A DNA stretch of 64,000 nt, from NCBI GenBank assembly GCA_021732445.1, contig JAKFUZ010000009.1:1-64000 (forward strand), written 5' to 3'. Below, piece after piece: positions 35,231-44,452 of this stretch (position 1 is the first letter of the stretch; each line of letters opens with the position of its first letter). The translations under genes were made by a program, and so were the position numbers. The notes beneath the pieces were generated by a model. It made no database searches. It saw nothing but the letters and a program-made list of their open reading frames with translations, and was not told the DNA's origin. This DNA is from Sphingomonas sp. GTDB taxonomy: Bacteria; Pseudomonadota; Alphaproteobacteria; Sphingomonadales; Sphingomonadaceae.

Positions 35231-36196
35231 ATGACCCAAGATGCTCCATCCGCCGATCCGCTCGCCAGCGCGCTGGCCGCTATTGCCCCCGGCCGCGTAA
35301 CTGCCAGGCGCGAGGGCGCGCGCGCCAGCATCATCCTCGACATATCCGGCATGGACGGTGCCGCGCGGGCGGCGCTGGAGCGCGATATTCGGGCGGCCGC
35401 GGGCGCTGTGGCGGGCGTGGATGAGGTGCGCGTGGCGCTCACCGCCGAGCGAACGCAGCGCCGGGCAATCGCGGTTGCGAGCGGCAAGGGCGGGGTTGGC
35501 AAATCGACCGTATCGGCCAATCTGGCGGTCGCGCTTCACCGCCTGGGCCGCCGGGTCGGGCTGGTCGATGCCGACATTTACGGGCCTTCACAGCCGCGCC
35601 TTATGGGCGTCGAGGGCATCCGCCCGCAGGCGCGCGACAAGACGCTGCTGCCGGTTGCCACGCCCCACGGCGTGCCGCTGCTGTCGATGGGGCAGCTTGT
35701 CGCGCCCGATCAGGCAATTGCGTGGCGCGGGCCAATGGCGGGCGGGGCGCTTGGCCAGTTGATGGACGCGGATTGGGGCGCGGTGGACACGCTCATCCTC
35801 GATTTGCCGCCGGGCACGGGCGACGTGCAGCTCACGATGATTCAGAAGCATCGGCCGGCTGGCGCCGTTATTGTCTCCACCCCGCAGGATCTCGCGCTGA
35901 TCGACGCGCGCCGCGCCATCGACCTGTTCAACAAGGCCGGGATTCCCCTTATCGGGCTGGTCGAGAACATGGCGGGCTATGCCTGCCCGTCGTGCGGCGC
36001 GGTGTCCGATCCGTTCGGGCGGGGCGGGGCCGAGGCGGCAGCGCACGGGCTTGGCATTGCGTTTCTGGGGCGTATTCCGCTCGATATCATGGTACGCGCA
36101 GCGTCTGACGCTGGCGCGCCACCCGCCGCCGGGGACGGGCCGGAGGCCGCGCCGTTTCATGCCCTGGCGCGCAGCGTTGCCGCGTGGCTGGGATGA
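35231..36196 (+). CDS. mrp: Mrp/ApbC-type iron-sulfur cluster carrier ATPase
   Basis: 321 aa from the ATG at 35231. An N-terminal MIP18-like (DUF59) domain (about 1-75) is followed by a P-loop ATPase with the deviant Walker A GKGGVGKST (about residue 88), DADIYGPSQPR, the Walker B-type LILDLPPGTGD and the Fe-S-binding CPSC pair in GYACPSCG. It assembles or carries Fe-S clusters to apoproteins. It is divergent from hflK and followed after 9 bases by the CoA-binding gene. Confidence 0.94.
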   Translation: MTQDAPSADPLASALAAIAPGRVTARREGARASIILDISGMDGAARAALERDIRAAAGAVAGVDEVRVALTAERTQRRAIAVASGKGGVGKSTVSANLAVALHRLGRRVGLVDADIYGPSQPRLMGVEGIRPQARDKTLLPVATPHGVPLLSMGQLVAPDQAIAWRGPMAGGALGQLMDADWGAVDTLILDLPPGTGDVQLTMIQKHRPAGAVIVSTPQDLALIDARRAIDLFNKAGIPLIGLVENMAGYACPSCGAVSDPFGRGGAEAAAHGLGIAFLGRIPLDIMVRAASDAGAPPAAGDGPEAAPFHALARSVAAWLG

Positions 36197-36205
36197 GGAG
36201 GAGGG

Positions 36206-36637
36206 ATGATGCCGCTTACCCGCGACGACGACATTGCCGAGCTGTTGAACGCCACCCGCACGATCGCGATGGTCGGCGCGTCCGATCGGCCCGATCGCCC
36301 GTCTTATGACGTGATGGCGACGCTTCAGCGCCATGGTTACCGCGTGATCCCGGTAAACCCGCAAATAACCGGCGAGCGGGTGCACGGCGAATTCGTGTTT
36401 CGCGAGCTGGCGCAACTGGGTGACCGGATCGACATGGTTGATATCTTCCGGCGCTCCGAGGCCGCTGGCGAAGCCGTCGATCAGGCGATTGCCGTGGGTG
36501 CAAAGGCGGTGTGGCTCCAGCTTGGCGTGGTGAACCCGGCCGCCGCCGCGCGCGCCGAGGCCGCGGGGTTGCGCGTGGTGATGAACCGTTGCCCCGCGAT
36601 CGAGATCGCGCGGCTGGGGCTCGCGCCGGTTGGCTAG
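36206..36637 (+). CDS. CoA-binding domain protein (YccU-like)
   Basis: 143 aa with a single Rossmann CoA-binding_2 domain: AMVGASDRPDRPSYDVM (nucleotide loop), YRVIPVNP, VDIFRRSEAAG and the conserved VVMNRCPAIE near the end. Two adjacent ATG codons follow a strong AGGAG site, so the start is 36206 or 36209. Biochemical function is unknown. Probably co-transcribed with mrp. Confidence 0.88.
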   Translation: MMPLTRDDDIAELLNATRTIAMVGASDRPDRPSYDVMATLQRHGYRVIPVNPQITGERVHGEFVFRELAQLGDRIDMVDIFRRSEAAGEAVDQAIAVGAKAVWLQLGVVNPAAAARAEAAGLRVVMNRCPAIEIARLGLAPVG

Positions 36638-36653
36638 GGCGCCAAGGGCCAGT

Positions 36654-36697
36654 ATGCGGGCGCCCGATATGCGGGCGCCCGATATGTGGGTGTTCGG
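36654..36697. repeat. 15-bp tandem repeat
   Basis: Unit ATGCGGGCGCCCGAT occurs exactly at 36654-36668 and 36669-36683, followed by a degenerate third copy. The unit contains the palindrome GGGCGCCC. It sits between the CoA-binding gene and the small secreted protein gene and may form short hairpins. Confidence 0.75.
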
Positions 36698-36769
36698 CCA
36701 TCTTCGCGCCACAAAAGATGCTATGCTGATGCCCATATCGTGGCCGGCCTTGGCGGGGTTATCAGCACT

Positions 36770-37123
36770 ATGGCGCTGCTTGCACTTTTGATGATGGGCG
36801 GCGACGCTGCTGAAATTGTCGCCGCATCGAAGATGCTGACGCGCGCCGAACATAGGTGCGCGGTGGGCGCCGTCAGTTCTGACATCGTCGTGTGCCGCGC
36901 GCGCGATGCCGACAGATTCCGCGTGCCGTTCATCGCTTATGACGCTGGCGACCCGCGAGCAGAGACGGTGCTGGCTGCGCGAGACCGCTGGATCGCGCGA
37001 CCAACCCCGTGCCAGGCGCACGGGCCGTATCTGGTCGGCTGCGGCGCGGCTGGCGTGTCGGCCTCGGTCAAATTCGGCGCGAGTGGCGCCGGCAAGCCGC
37101 AATGGCGCGGCTTTGCGCCATGA
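36770..37123 (+). CDS. Small secreted hypothetical protein with DIVVC motif
   Basis: 117 aa from the ATG at 36770 (an in-frame GTG at 36740 would add ten residues). A short hydrophobic N-terminus suggests export. The protein contains a spaced cysteine pair in RCAVGAVSSDIVVC and a later pair in PCQAHGPYLVGC, consistent with two periplasmic disulfides. I do not recognise the family. Small secreted proteins with a DIVVC-R/A-R pattern are common in sphingomonads. The next gene shares the same motif, so the two may be distant paralogues. Confidence 0.6.
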   Translation: MALLALLMMGGDAAEIVAASKMLTRAEHRCAVGAVSSDIVVCRARDADRFRVPFIAYDAGDPRAETVLAARDRWIARPTPCQAHGPYLVGCGAAGVSASVKFGASGAGKPQWRGFAP

Positions 37124-37154
37124 TGGTGCAAGCCTGTTGGCACAAGGAGCCGTG

Positions 37155-37736
37155 ATGCTGATTATGATGGTGTTGGCGCAGGCGTCGCCGGAACCCCAAT
37201 CGCCGCCTCAGCCGCCACCGCAGCCGGTGGTGGCGTCCGCTGCCACATCGGCTCCCGTGGCGCCGCGTTGGTCGATTCTGGCGCCCGTACCCGAGGCGCG
37301 GTGTCGCAACGCGGCTGGTGGCCAGGACATTGTCGTGTGCGCAACGTCGCTGCCAAGCCAGAAACTTCCCTATCCCGAGCTGATCGAGGCTGCCCGGCCG
37401 CAACCCTCAAACCCGTATCTCACCGGGACTGGCGCGCTCCGGGCAACCGATCGCGCGGTCGCGGCCACTGCCGGCACCACCATAACCGGGTCCGGTGGGA
37501 GTGGCCTTCCGTTGCTGCGGATGGCGCTTTTTGGCCTCACTCAGGCGGCCAAGGGCATCAAAAAGCTGACGACGCATGTCGATAAATCAAAGCGCGTGGC
37601 CATTGATTTGAGCGACCCGGCACCGCCCGGCGCCGCCGCGTCGCGTGCGACCACACCGCCCGCACCGCCGGCACTGCCTGCGACCACACCGCCTGCCGCG
37701 CTGCCTGCCGCCACGCCGCCGCCGTCACCCCAATAG
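37155..37736 (+). CDS. Secreted Pro-rich hypothetical protein with DIVVC motif
   Basis: 193 aa from the ATG at 37155, six nt after AGGAG. A very short hydrophobic start is followed by a Pro/Gln-rich segment, then ARCRNAAGGQDIVVCA, closely matching the cysteine motif of the preceding gene product. A hydrophobic helix lies around GLPLLRMALFGLTQAAKGIK and the C-terminal 40 residues are Pro/Ala/Thr repeats. The 3' end overlaps the homoserine dehydrogenase stop by 12 bases on the opposite strand. Function unknown. Confidence 0.65.
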   Translation: MLIMMVLAQASPEPQSPPQPPPQPVVASAATSAPVAPRWSILAPVPEARCRNAAGGQDIVVCATSLPSQKLPYPELIEAARPQPSNPYLTGTGALRATDRAVAATAGTTITGSGGSGLPLLRMALFGLTQAAKGIKKLTTHVDKSKRVAIDLSDPAPPGAAASRATTPPAPPALPATTPPAALPAATPPPSPQ

Positions 37737-39029
37737 CGGCATCCACAGCGGCCTGCCGACAAGGCTGGGCGAACCCGTCAGCGCCTTGATTGCGGCGGCC
37801 ACCGCGCGCTCGGGGCCTTCATGCGTCACAATCGCGACCAGCACGCTGCCATCGCCGCCACGTCCGCGCTGCATGAGGCTTTCGATCGACACGCCGGCAT
37901 CGCGCATCGCAGCGGCGATTTCGGCAAGCACGCCAAGCCTGTCGGCGACCATGAACCGCAGATAGGCACGGCCCGTTCGGTCGCCGGAATCGGCCGCCGG
38001 CATGGCCGCAAGCGCCGCCGCCGGCATGGCATAAGGCGGGCCAAATTCGCCGCGCGCAATGTCGATAAGATCGGCAACGACGGCCGAAGCTGTTGGCCCG
38101 TCGCCGGCGCCTGCCCCCTGAAACAGCAGCCGGCCGACGAAATTGCCTTCCGCCACGACCGCGTTGGTCGCGCCCGTCACATGCGCCAGCGGATGATCGA
38201 GCGGCACGAGATGCGGGTGGACGCGCTGGAACAGCCCGCCTGCGCTTGCCTCGGCAATGCCGAGCAGGCGCACGCGATAGCCAAGTGCTGCGGCTTCGGC
38301 GATGTCGGCGGCCAGCACATGGCGTATGCCGCCCGCCGCCACCGCGCCAAAGGCGGGCTGTGTGCCAAAGGCCACGCTGGCGAGGATCGACAGCTTGTGC
38401 GCGGCATCCACCCCGTCAATGTCAAAGCTCGGGTCCGCCTCGGCAAAGCCAAGCGCTTGGGCTTCGGCCAGCACTTCGGCAAAGTCGCGGCCGCCGCCAT
38501 CTTCGCGCGCGCTCTCCATTTTGGAGAGGATGAAATTGCAGGTGCCGTTCAAAATGCCATAGACGCGGGCGATTTCGTTGGCGGCGGCCCCTTCGCGCAA
38601 GCCTTTGATGACTGGAATACCGCCGGCCACCGCCGCTTCAAATTTCAGGGCAACGCCTGCGTTTTCCGCGGCCGTCGCCAGTTCAAGCCCGTGATGGGCG
38701 ATCATTGCCTTGTTCGCGGTCACCAGGCTCTTGCCCGCCGAAAACGTTGCCCGCGCCAGCGCCAGTGCCGGGCCGTCGGCCCCGCCGACCAGTTCCACCA
38801 CCACATCGGCGGCGGGGTGCAGGGCAAGCGCTGTGGTGTCATCCACCCAGTCGAACCGGGCGATATCGACGCCGCGATCCTTGGCGCGGTCGCGTGCGGA
38901 AACCGCGACCACCTCAATTGCCCGCCCCGCACGCCTGGCGACCAGATCGCGATTGGCGTCGATCAGGCGGATGACGCCGCCGCCCACGGTGCCCAGCCCG
39001 GCTAGTGCAATGCGCAGCGGTTCAGTCAT
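37725..39029 (-). CDS. hom: Homoserine dehydrogenase
   Basis: 434 aa. NAD(P)-binding loop GLGTVGGGV at residues 11-19, the conserved ATANKAMIAHHG-like lysine segment and the family signature in ILNGTCNFIL. The C-terminal ACT domain (from about residue 350, VADRLGVLAEIAAAMRDAGVSIES) suggests feedback control by threonine. It reduces aspartate semialdehyde to homoserine for Thr/Met synthesis. The 2OG-Fe oxygenase gene ends 93 bases upstream on the same strand. Confidence 0.95.
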   Translation of the reverse strand: MTEPLRIALAGLGTVGGGVIRLIDANRDLVARRAGRAIEVVAVSARDRAKDRGVDIARFDWVDDTTALALHPAADVVVELVGGADGPALALARATFSAGKSLVTANKAMIAHHGLELATAAENAGVALKFEAAVAGGIPVIKGLREGAAANEIARVYGILNGTCNFILSKMESAREDGGGRDFAEVLAEAQALGFAEADPSFDIDGVDAAHKLSILASVAFGTQPAFGAVAAGGIRHVLAADIAEAAALGYRVRLLGIAEASAGGLFQRVHPHLVPLDHPLAHVTGATNAVVAEGNFVGRLLFQGAGAGDGPTASAVVADLIDIARGEFGPPYAMPAAALAAMPAADSGDRTGRAYLRFMVADRLGVLAEIAAAMRDAGVSIESLMQRGRGGDGSVLVAIVTHEGPERAVAAAIKALTGSPSLVGRPLWMPLLG

Positions 39030-39122
39030 GGCTATCCCTCGGGGAAAATGTCGGCGGGCGGTAGCGCAAAGGGGCGGGGGCGGACAACATAATATTGCGG
39101 AAAGCCCGCGCGTTTTGAGCGC

Positions 39123-40091
39123 CTATTGCTTCACCAGACCAATCTCGACCAGCCGCTCGTGCAGATAGTCATGCGCGGTGATGGGCGCCGGGTAGCGATT
39201 GGGGTGGGCGTCGCTCACGCACGCCGGCAGCGATTCGATCAGGAAGTCGGGTGCAGGGTGCAGGAAGAACGGCATGGAATAGCGCGAATGGCCCCGCCGT
39301 TCCGGTGGCGGATTGACGACACGGTGCGTGGTGGAGGGCAGCACATGGTTGGTCAGCCGTTGCAGCATATCGCCGACATTGACGACTAGGGCGCCTTCCG
39401 GCGGCTTGATCGGCAGCCAGCGGCCATCGCGGTCGAGCAGTTCCAACCCCGCCTCCTCGGCACCCAGCAGCAGCGTGATGAGGTTGATGTCCTCATGCGC
39501 GCCGGCCCGCACGCCCTGCGCATCGGCCGCAATCGGCGGATAATGCAGCAGCCGCAAAATCGAGTTGCCGTCCTTTACCGCCGGGCCGAACCAGTCGGGC
39601 GCCAGTCCAAGATGCCGTGCGATGGCGCTCAGCAGCACGCCACCTGCCTGGTCGAACGCGGCGAACAGCGCCAGAAACGTGGTTTTGAAATCAACCGGCG
39701 CCTCGGGCCAGATGTTGGGCGGCATGACGGCTGCGTGGCGGTGGCCGGCGGGCAATTCGCGCCCGACATGCCAGAATTCTTTCAGATCCACAGCCGCTGC
39801 GCCCTTGGCGATTTCCGTCTTGAACGGGGTGTAGCCGCGCTGCCCGCCGCCCTGCGCGGTGTAATATCGGCGCTTCTCGTCATCCGGCAGCGCAAAGAAG
39901 GCCGCCGTTTCGGCCCATGCGTGCGCGATCAGGTCAGGCGCAATGCCATGATCGGAAACGACCGCAAAGCCGAACCGTTCGAACGACGCGCCCAGCGCCG
40001 CGGCAAATCCATCAGGGTCCGTCGCATTTTGGGCGAGCGACAGGGCGGGGACCTGAGCCATGGGCGTATCGGGCATGTCGGCGTGTTCCAT
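39123..40091 (-). CDS. 2-oxoglutarate/Fe(II)-dependent oxygenase (isopenicillin-N-synthase family)
   Basis: 322 aa from the ATG at 40091. A later start at 40076 is equally possible, with GGAA 9 nt before it. DIOX_N-type N-terminus (GFAVVSDHGIAPDLI) and a double-stranded beta-helix core with iron ligands His199, Asp201 and His256 and the 2OG-binding Arg270-x-Ser272. Family members oxidise diverse small molecules. Nothing around it specifies the substrate. Confidence 0.88.
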   Translation of the reverse strand: MEHADMPDTPMAQVPALSLAQNATDPDGFAAALGASFERFGFAVVSDHGIAPDLIAHAWAETAAFFALPDDEKRRYYTAQGGGQRGYTPFKTEIAKGAAAVDLKEFWHVGRELPAGHRHAAVMPPNIWPEAPVDFKTTFLALFAAFDQAGGVLLSAIARHLGLAPDWFGPAVKDGNSILRLLHYPPIAADAQGVRAGAHEDINLITLLLGAEEAGLELLDRDGRWLPIKPPEGALVVNVGDMLQRLTNHVLPSTTHRVVNPPPERRGHSRYSMPFFLHPAPDFLIESLPACVSDAHPNRYPAPITAHDYLHERLVEIGLVKQ

Positions 40092-40149
40092 GAGCGGTTG
40101 TCGTGCCCTATGGCCATAGGGCAGGCGCGCGCCGCCGAACAGGGGGGGC

Positions 40150-40569
40150 CTATCCCTTGCCGACAACGCCCAGCGTGTGACCGCCCGCCGCCGCCTTCAG
40201 CGTCAGCCGGAAGGGTGCGCGGTCCGGCCCCACGCCCACCAGATCATCGCCTTGTTTTGTAGTGCTGAATCCAGCCTTGGCCAGCTCGCGCTGATACCAG
40301 TCGCGCACCACCGCAGGCGGCGCGGGGGCGTTGAAGCTATATTCCATCATGTCCGCTTCCTGATGCGGCATGATCTTCATGTCGACCATGACGGCGCCCG
40401 GAAATTGCGGCACCTTGCCCATGTCGATGCGGCGTCCGTCGGGCATGGGCATAGCCATCATGCCGTTGGCATCTGCCATGGCGCCGCTGCCGGTGGGCAT
40501 AGGACCCGGGTTGCCGCACCCGGCAAGCACCAGGCACAACGCCACGAGGGCCAAAGATGTGCGGATCAT
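40150..40569 (-). CDS. Hypothetical lipoprotein
   Basis: 139 aa from the ATG at 40569 with GGAG about 8 nt upstream. Lipobox LAGC gives Cys18. The mature N-terminus is Gly/Met/Pro-rich (MMAMPMPDGRR), followed by a compact domain with MMEYSFNAPAPPAVVRDWYQ. That resembles periplasmic proteins that follow a residue-pair swap of surface helices, but no family is recognised. It lies upstream of the oxygenase gene on the same strand (58-base gap). Confidence 0.7.
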   Translation of the reverse strand: MIRTSLALVALCLVLAGCGNPGPMPTGSGAMADANGMMAMPMPDGRRIDMGKVPQFPGAVMVDMKIMPHQEADMMEYSFNAPAPPAVVRDWYQRELAKAGFSTTKQGDDLVGVGPDRAPFRLTLKAAAGGHTLGVVGKG

Positions 40570-40744
40570 TGCAGCTCTCCCGATTGCAGCGCCTGCACCG
40601 TGCGGCCGCGCCCGGCAATGGTCAAGCCAGCCATCATAGCCGGACCGATATGGGACGATCACCGACCCGGTCGAACGCCCGCCATGTTGCGGCGCAGCAA
40701 CTTCTTGCGTGACGGGTCGTGCAAATTGCGGCATTGGGTGCGTC

Positions 40745-41980
40745 ATGCCGCCCGACCAAAGCCTTGCCGCTCCCCCCATGCCGGCTGCGCCCGACACCGC
40801 GCCGCTGGGGTTTGCCGAGTTTGTCGCGCTGGTCGCGGCGCTGATGGCGCTGACCGCGCTGGGCATCGACGCGATGCTGCCCGCGCTCCCGGCGATTGCC
40901 GCATCGCTCCACGTCGCAACCGAAAATGACCGGCAGCTCGTCATTTCAGCATTTTTGGTGGGGTTCGGCGTGGCCCAGCTCGTCCATGGGCCGCTGGCGG
41001 ACCGTTATGGCCGCAAGCCCGTGCTTGCCCTCGCCCTGCTTGCCTATGTGTTGGCCAATGCGATTGCGGCCTATTCCGGCAGTTTTGCGCTGCTGCTGGT
41101 GGCGCGTTTTGTTGGCGGCACCGCCATTGCGGCGTCGCGGGTGGTGACGGTTGCGCTGGTGCGGGATTGTTTTTCGGGGCGGGCAATGGCGCAGGTGATG
41201 AGCCTTGCGTTCATGGCGTTCATGGCAGCGCCCATATTGGCGCCCGGTTTCGGGCAGGCGGTGCTGCTTGTTGCATCGTGGCGGTGGATTTTCGGCGGCA
41301 TTGCGCTGGTGCTGCTGTGGTTTGTGTGGCGAATGCCCGAAACGCTTGATCCGGCTGACAGGCTGCCGCTGTCCCCGGCCAGAATTGCGCGGGGCTGGTG
41401 GCTGGCGCTCACCGACCGCTGGTCGCTTGGCTATACGCTGGCGACGACCGCGCTGATGGGTCCGCTATATGGCTTTATCAATTCAGTGCAGCAGATCGTT
41501 TCAGAAGTGCTGGGCGCCGGGCATTTGCTGGTGTTCGTCTTTGCGGGCAGTGCCCTCACCATGGCGGCGGCCAATCTGATGAACGCGCGCATCGTGATGG
41601 CGGTTGGCATGCGCCGCATTTCGCATACCGCGTTAGTCACGCTGATCGGCGTGTCGGCGGTCCACCTGGCCATCGCTGTATCGGGCCATGAGAGCTTGCT
41701 GAGCTTTGTCATTCTCCAGTCGATTGCGATGGGCTGTTTCGGGCTGGCGACGGCCAATTTTGGCGCAATGGCGATGGAGAATATGGGCGCCATCGCGGGC
41801 ACTGCGTCCAGCGTTCAGGGCTTCTTGTCGGTAACTGCAGGCGCGGTGCTGGGCGCGATCATCGGCCGCGCGTTCAACGGGACCACGGTGCCGCTCTATG
41901 TCGGCTTCCTGGCGGCCGGGCTGGTGGCATTGGCGATTGTGCTAGTCGTAGAGCGCGGGCGGCTGTTCCGCACCAGTTGA
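40745..41980 (+). CDS. MFS drug-resistance transporter (Bcr/CflA type)
   Basis: 411 aa from the ATG at 40745. Twelve hydrophobic segments. The MFS motif A between TM2 and TM3 reads GPLADRYGRKPVL and the Bcr/CflA feature DAMLPALPAIAASL is in TM1. It probably exports small hydrophobic toxicants by proton antiport. Divergent from the lipoprotein gene across a 175-base gap. Confidence 0.9.
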   Translation: MPPDQSLAAPPMPAAPDTAPLGFAEFVALVAALMALTALGIDAMLPALPAIAASLHVATENDRQLVISAFLVGFGVAQLVHGPLADRYGRKPVLALALLAYVLANAIAAYSGSFALLLVARFVGGTAIAASRVVTVALVRDCFSGRAMAQVMSLAFMAFMAAPILAPGFGQAVLLVASWRWIFGGIALVLLWFVWRMPETLDPADRLPLSPARIARGWWLALTDRWSLGYTLATTALMGPLYGFINSVQQIVSEVLGAGHLLVFVFAGSALTMAAANLMNARIVMAVGMRRISHTALVTLIGVSAVHLAIAVSGHESLLSFVILQSIAMGCFGLATANFGAMAMENMGAIAGTASSVQGFLSVTAGAVLGAIIGRAFNGTTVPLYVGFLAAGLVALAIVLVVERGRLFRTS

Positions 41981-42180
41981 TGCTATCGGCCCGAGACGGC
42001 GCCGGTTGTCGCGATGGGCCGGTTGCGCACAAGCGCCGCGGTGGCCAAGCCCGGCGCCGTGCCTGATTGGCCGTTAAGGGTGATTTCGGGGCACCGGTCT
42101 GGCGCTGTTCTACTTGTCGGCGGGCGCCGCGGCGCCTAGCCTGCGGCCGTTGCTCATGGCCAAAAAAAGGAGATCGCCCG

Positions 42181-42666
42181 ATGCGTCGCCACCTCATGCT
42201 TATAGCGCCTGCCGGGGCGCTGTTGCTGGCCAGCCTTGGGCTTGCCCAAAGTGGCACCGCTGCCACGCCTGCCAGGCATAGTGCTGATCCGGCCGCGATC
42301 ATCGCGGCGCGCCAGGCCGGCTTCAAGCTCTCCGTCGCGAGTTTTCTCGGCATCAAGGCGGCGCTTGCGCGCGGCGATGACGTAAAGTCGCTGGTGCTGC
42401 CGGCAAGCGCGATTGCTGGCTGGGGGAAGGTTATTCCCACCATGTTCCCGCCGGCAAGCGCCGGGCCAACCTCCGAAGCGCTGCCCGGCGTGTGGAGCGA
42501 CCGTGCCGGCTTTGAAGCAGCGGCCGTGGCAATGACCGATGCCGCCACCAAATTGGCGATGCTCGCCAAAGCGGGCGACACGGCAGGCGTTGCCGCACAG
42601 TTCGGCGAACTCGGCAAAACCTGTGGCGGCTGCCACATGAAATACCGGGTGGAAGAGAAGAAATAG
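42181..42666 (+). CDS. Cytochrome c' (class II c-type cytochrome)
   Basis: 161 aa from the ATG at 42181, which has the strong site AAGGAGAT six bases upstream. Signal peptide to about residue 23. The mature four-helix domain ends in the haem-binding motif CGGCH at 148-152, the C-terminal placement typical of cytochrome c'. Such proteins bind NO or CO and protect against nitrosative stress. Monocistronic, convergent with nrdB. Confidence 0.9.
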   Translation: MRRHLMLIAPAGALLLASLGLAQSGTAATPARHSADPAAIIAARQAGFKLSVASFLGIKAALARGDDVKSLVLPASAIAGWGKVIPTMFPPASAGPTSEALPGVWSDRAGFEAAAVAMTDAATKLAMLAKAGDTAGVAAQFGELGKTCGGCHMKYRVEEKK

Positions 42667-42787
42667 CGGGTTCACGGGCGCGGCGCGGTGCTGATAGCGC
42701 GCGCCGCGCGCATCGCCTGCCTTCCGGCCAATAACGCGGCGCCCGGACCAATATCGCGGCGCCGGTGGGTTTTACGCCGCTGCGCCG

Positions 42788-43843
42788 CTACTCCGCCGCA
42801 ATGCCTGCTTTTGAGAACATGTCGCCCTCGTCACCGGCATCCTCATTTGCTGCGGGCACGACCTTGGCCTTTTGGCGTTTGTCGAACGAGTCCCACACGT
42901 CGTTCCAGCTCCCCTTGGTCGCGCCCTTGGAATATTCGGTTGCGCGCTGTTCAAAGAAATTGGCGTGCTCCACCCCGTTCAGCAGCGGTGCGAGCCAGGG
43001 CAGGGGATGCTCGTCGATCATGTAAATGGGCTTCAGGCCAAGCTGCCCCAGCCGCCAGTCCGCAATATAGCGGATGTATTTCTTGATTTCTTTCGACGTC
43101 ATCCCCGTTACGGGGCCTTGTTCAAAAGCGAGGTCGATGAACGCATCTTCCAGTCGCACGGTCGTCTGGCAGACGTCCATGATGTCGTCCTTTACTGCCT
43201 TGGTCAGGCAATTGCGCTCCTTGCAGAATTCGTGGAACAGCCGGATGATGCCTTCGCAGTGCAGGCTTTCGTCGCGCACCGACCAGCTCACGATTTGCCC
43301 CATGCCCTTCATCTTGTTGAAGCGCGGAAAGTTCATCAGCATCGCGAACGACGCAAACAACTGAAGCCCCTCAGTAAAGCCGCCGAACATCGCCAGCGTG
43401 CGGGCGATATCCTCATCGGTATCGACCGTGAATTTCTGCAGATAATCGTGCTTGTCCTTCATCTCGGCATATTCGAGGAACATGCCATATTCGCTCTCCG
43501 GCATGCCAATCGTGTCGAGCAGATGCGAATAAGCGGCGATGTGTACCGTCTCCATGTTGGAGAAGGCGGCGAGCATCATCTTGATTTCAGTCGGCTTGAA
43601 CACGCGGCCATATTTGTCGTGGTAGCAATCCTGCACCTCGACATCGGCCTGGGTGAAGAACCGGAAGATCTGCGTGAGCAGATTGCGCTCATGCGCCGAC
43701 AGCTTCTGCGCCCAGTCACGGCAATCCTCGCCCAGCGGTACTTCCTCGGGCATCCAGTGGATCTGCTGCTGGCGCTTCCAGAAATCATAGGCCCAGGGAT
43801 ATTCAAAGGGCTTGTAGGTCTTGCGGGCGGAAAGAAGCGACAT
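42788..43843 (-). CDS. nrdB: Class Ia ribonucleotide reductase beta subunit
   Basis: 351 aa from the ATG at 43843, with GGAG six bases upstream. Diiron ligands include the Asp of ADVEVQD, Glu and His of METVH, and Glu/His of the later RDESLHCEG segment. The radical-carrying Tyr is present four residues after that His (HIAAY), so the subunit should be active. It works with NrdA to make deoxyribonucleotides. Here nrdB is separated from nrdA by 2.5 kb, including the R-M cassette, although the two are normally neighbours. Confidence 0.95.
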   Translation of the reverse strand: MSLLSARKTYKPFEYPWAYDFWKRQQQIHWMPEEVPLGEDCRDWAQKLSAHERNLLTQIFRFFTQADVEVQDCYHDKYGRVFKPTEIKMMLAAFSNMETVHIAAYSHLLDTIGMPESEYGMFLEYAEMKDKHDYLQKFTVDTDEDIARTLAMFGGFTEGLQLFASFAMLMNFPRFNKMKGMGQIVSWSVRDESLHCEGIIRLFHEFCKERNCLTKAVKDDIMDVCQTTVRLEDAFIDLAFEQGPVTGMTSKEIKKYIRYIADWRLGQLGLKPIYMIDEHPLPWLAPLLNGVEHANFFEQRATEYSKGATKGSWNDVWDSFDKRQKAKVVPAANEDAGDEGDMFSKAGIAAE

Positions 43844-43859
43844 GGGGACTCCTATGATT

Positions 43860-44450
43860 TCAATCTTCAACATAAATATTTTTACTGATACCAAATACGA
43901 CTATTGGACAGCCGCCGCCCGACCCGCCATGCAAGCGAGGTAAAAGTTTGCCCATGTGAGTGGTCGAATTGCCGTAGCTACTGCCCTTACCGATAGCATT
44001 GAATATGTCTTGTAGCTTGGAAGAACGAGTGATTATGACGCCGACATCGATAACTTGCAAATCAAACAGAAGACGAAAATTATTGAGATCTCGATCATAA
44101 AAAGGATCTTTGTTGTTCCACTCTACTTCAAGAGCAACCCGTCCTTTGAAGCAGTCCACACTATGTGTTGGAGACTCGGTGGCGTGACCATCAACGACGA
44201 TCGATGTGGCGAACTTCCTCTCAACCCACCCTGCTTCTTTTAACGGGAACTCCAGACGTTCTACGATACTCGAACGGTTGCCGCCAGCGGCCACAACTTC
44301 GCTTCGCAGCAATCTGAAAGCTCGGAGCGCTGCCTGAATTTCAGACCATTCACTGGCACATGCGGTTGCGAGAACCCCAACGGCATTCCGCCACTCATGC
44401 ACTTCATAGGCGTTAGAAATATCTGCTGGCACAAGATGGTCTGTAACCAT
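43860..44450 (-). CDS. BglII/BstYI-type restriction endonuclease
   Basis: 196 aa. The catalytic pattern Asp99-x8-Glu108-x-Glu110 in VDCFKGRVALEVEWNNKD has the same spacing as the D-E-x-Q site of BglII, with Glu in place of the last Gln. The following FYDRDLNNFRLLFD is typical of the BglII/BstYI family. It should cleave a GATC-centred site (AGATCT or RGATCY by homology; specificity is inferred). It starts 2 bases after the methyltransferase stop. Composition is clearly more AT-rich than the flanking genes, suggesting transfer. The gene itself contains an AGATCT site (44086-44091). Confidence 0.85.
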   Translation of the reverse strand: MVTDHLVPADISNAYEVHEWRNAVGVLATACASEWSEIQAALRAFRLLRSEVVAAGGNRSSIVERLEFPLKEAGWVERKFATSIVVDGHATESPTHSVDCFKGRVALEVEWNNKDPFYDRDLNNFRLLFDLQVIDVGVIITRSSKLQDIFNAIGKGSSYGNSTTHMGKLLPRLHGGSGGGCPIVVFGISKNIYVED

Positions 44451-44452
44451 GG

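Noticed and set aside
35161..35520. Extended HflK start
   Set aside because: The extension lies antisense to mrp; a good ribosome site precedes the ATG at 35160.
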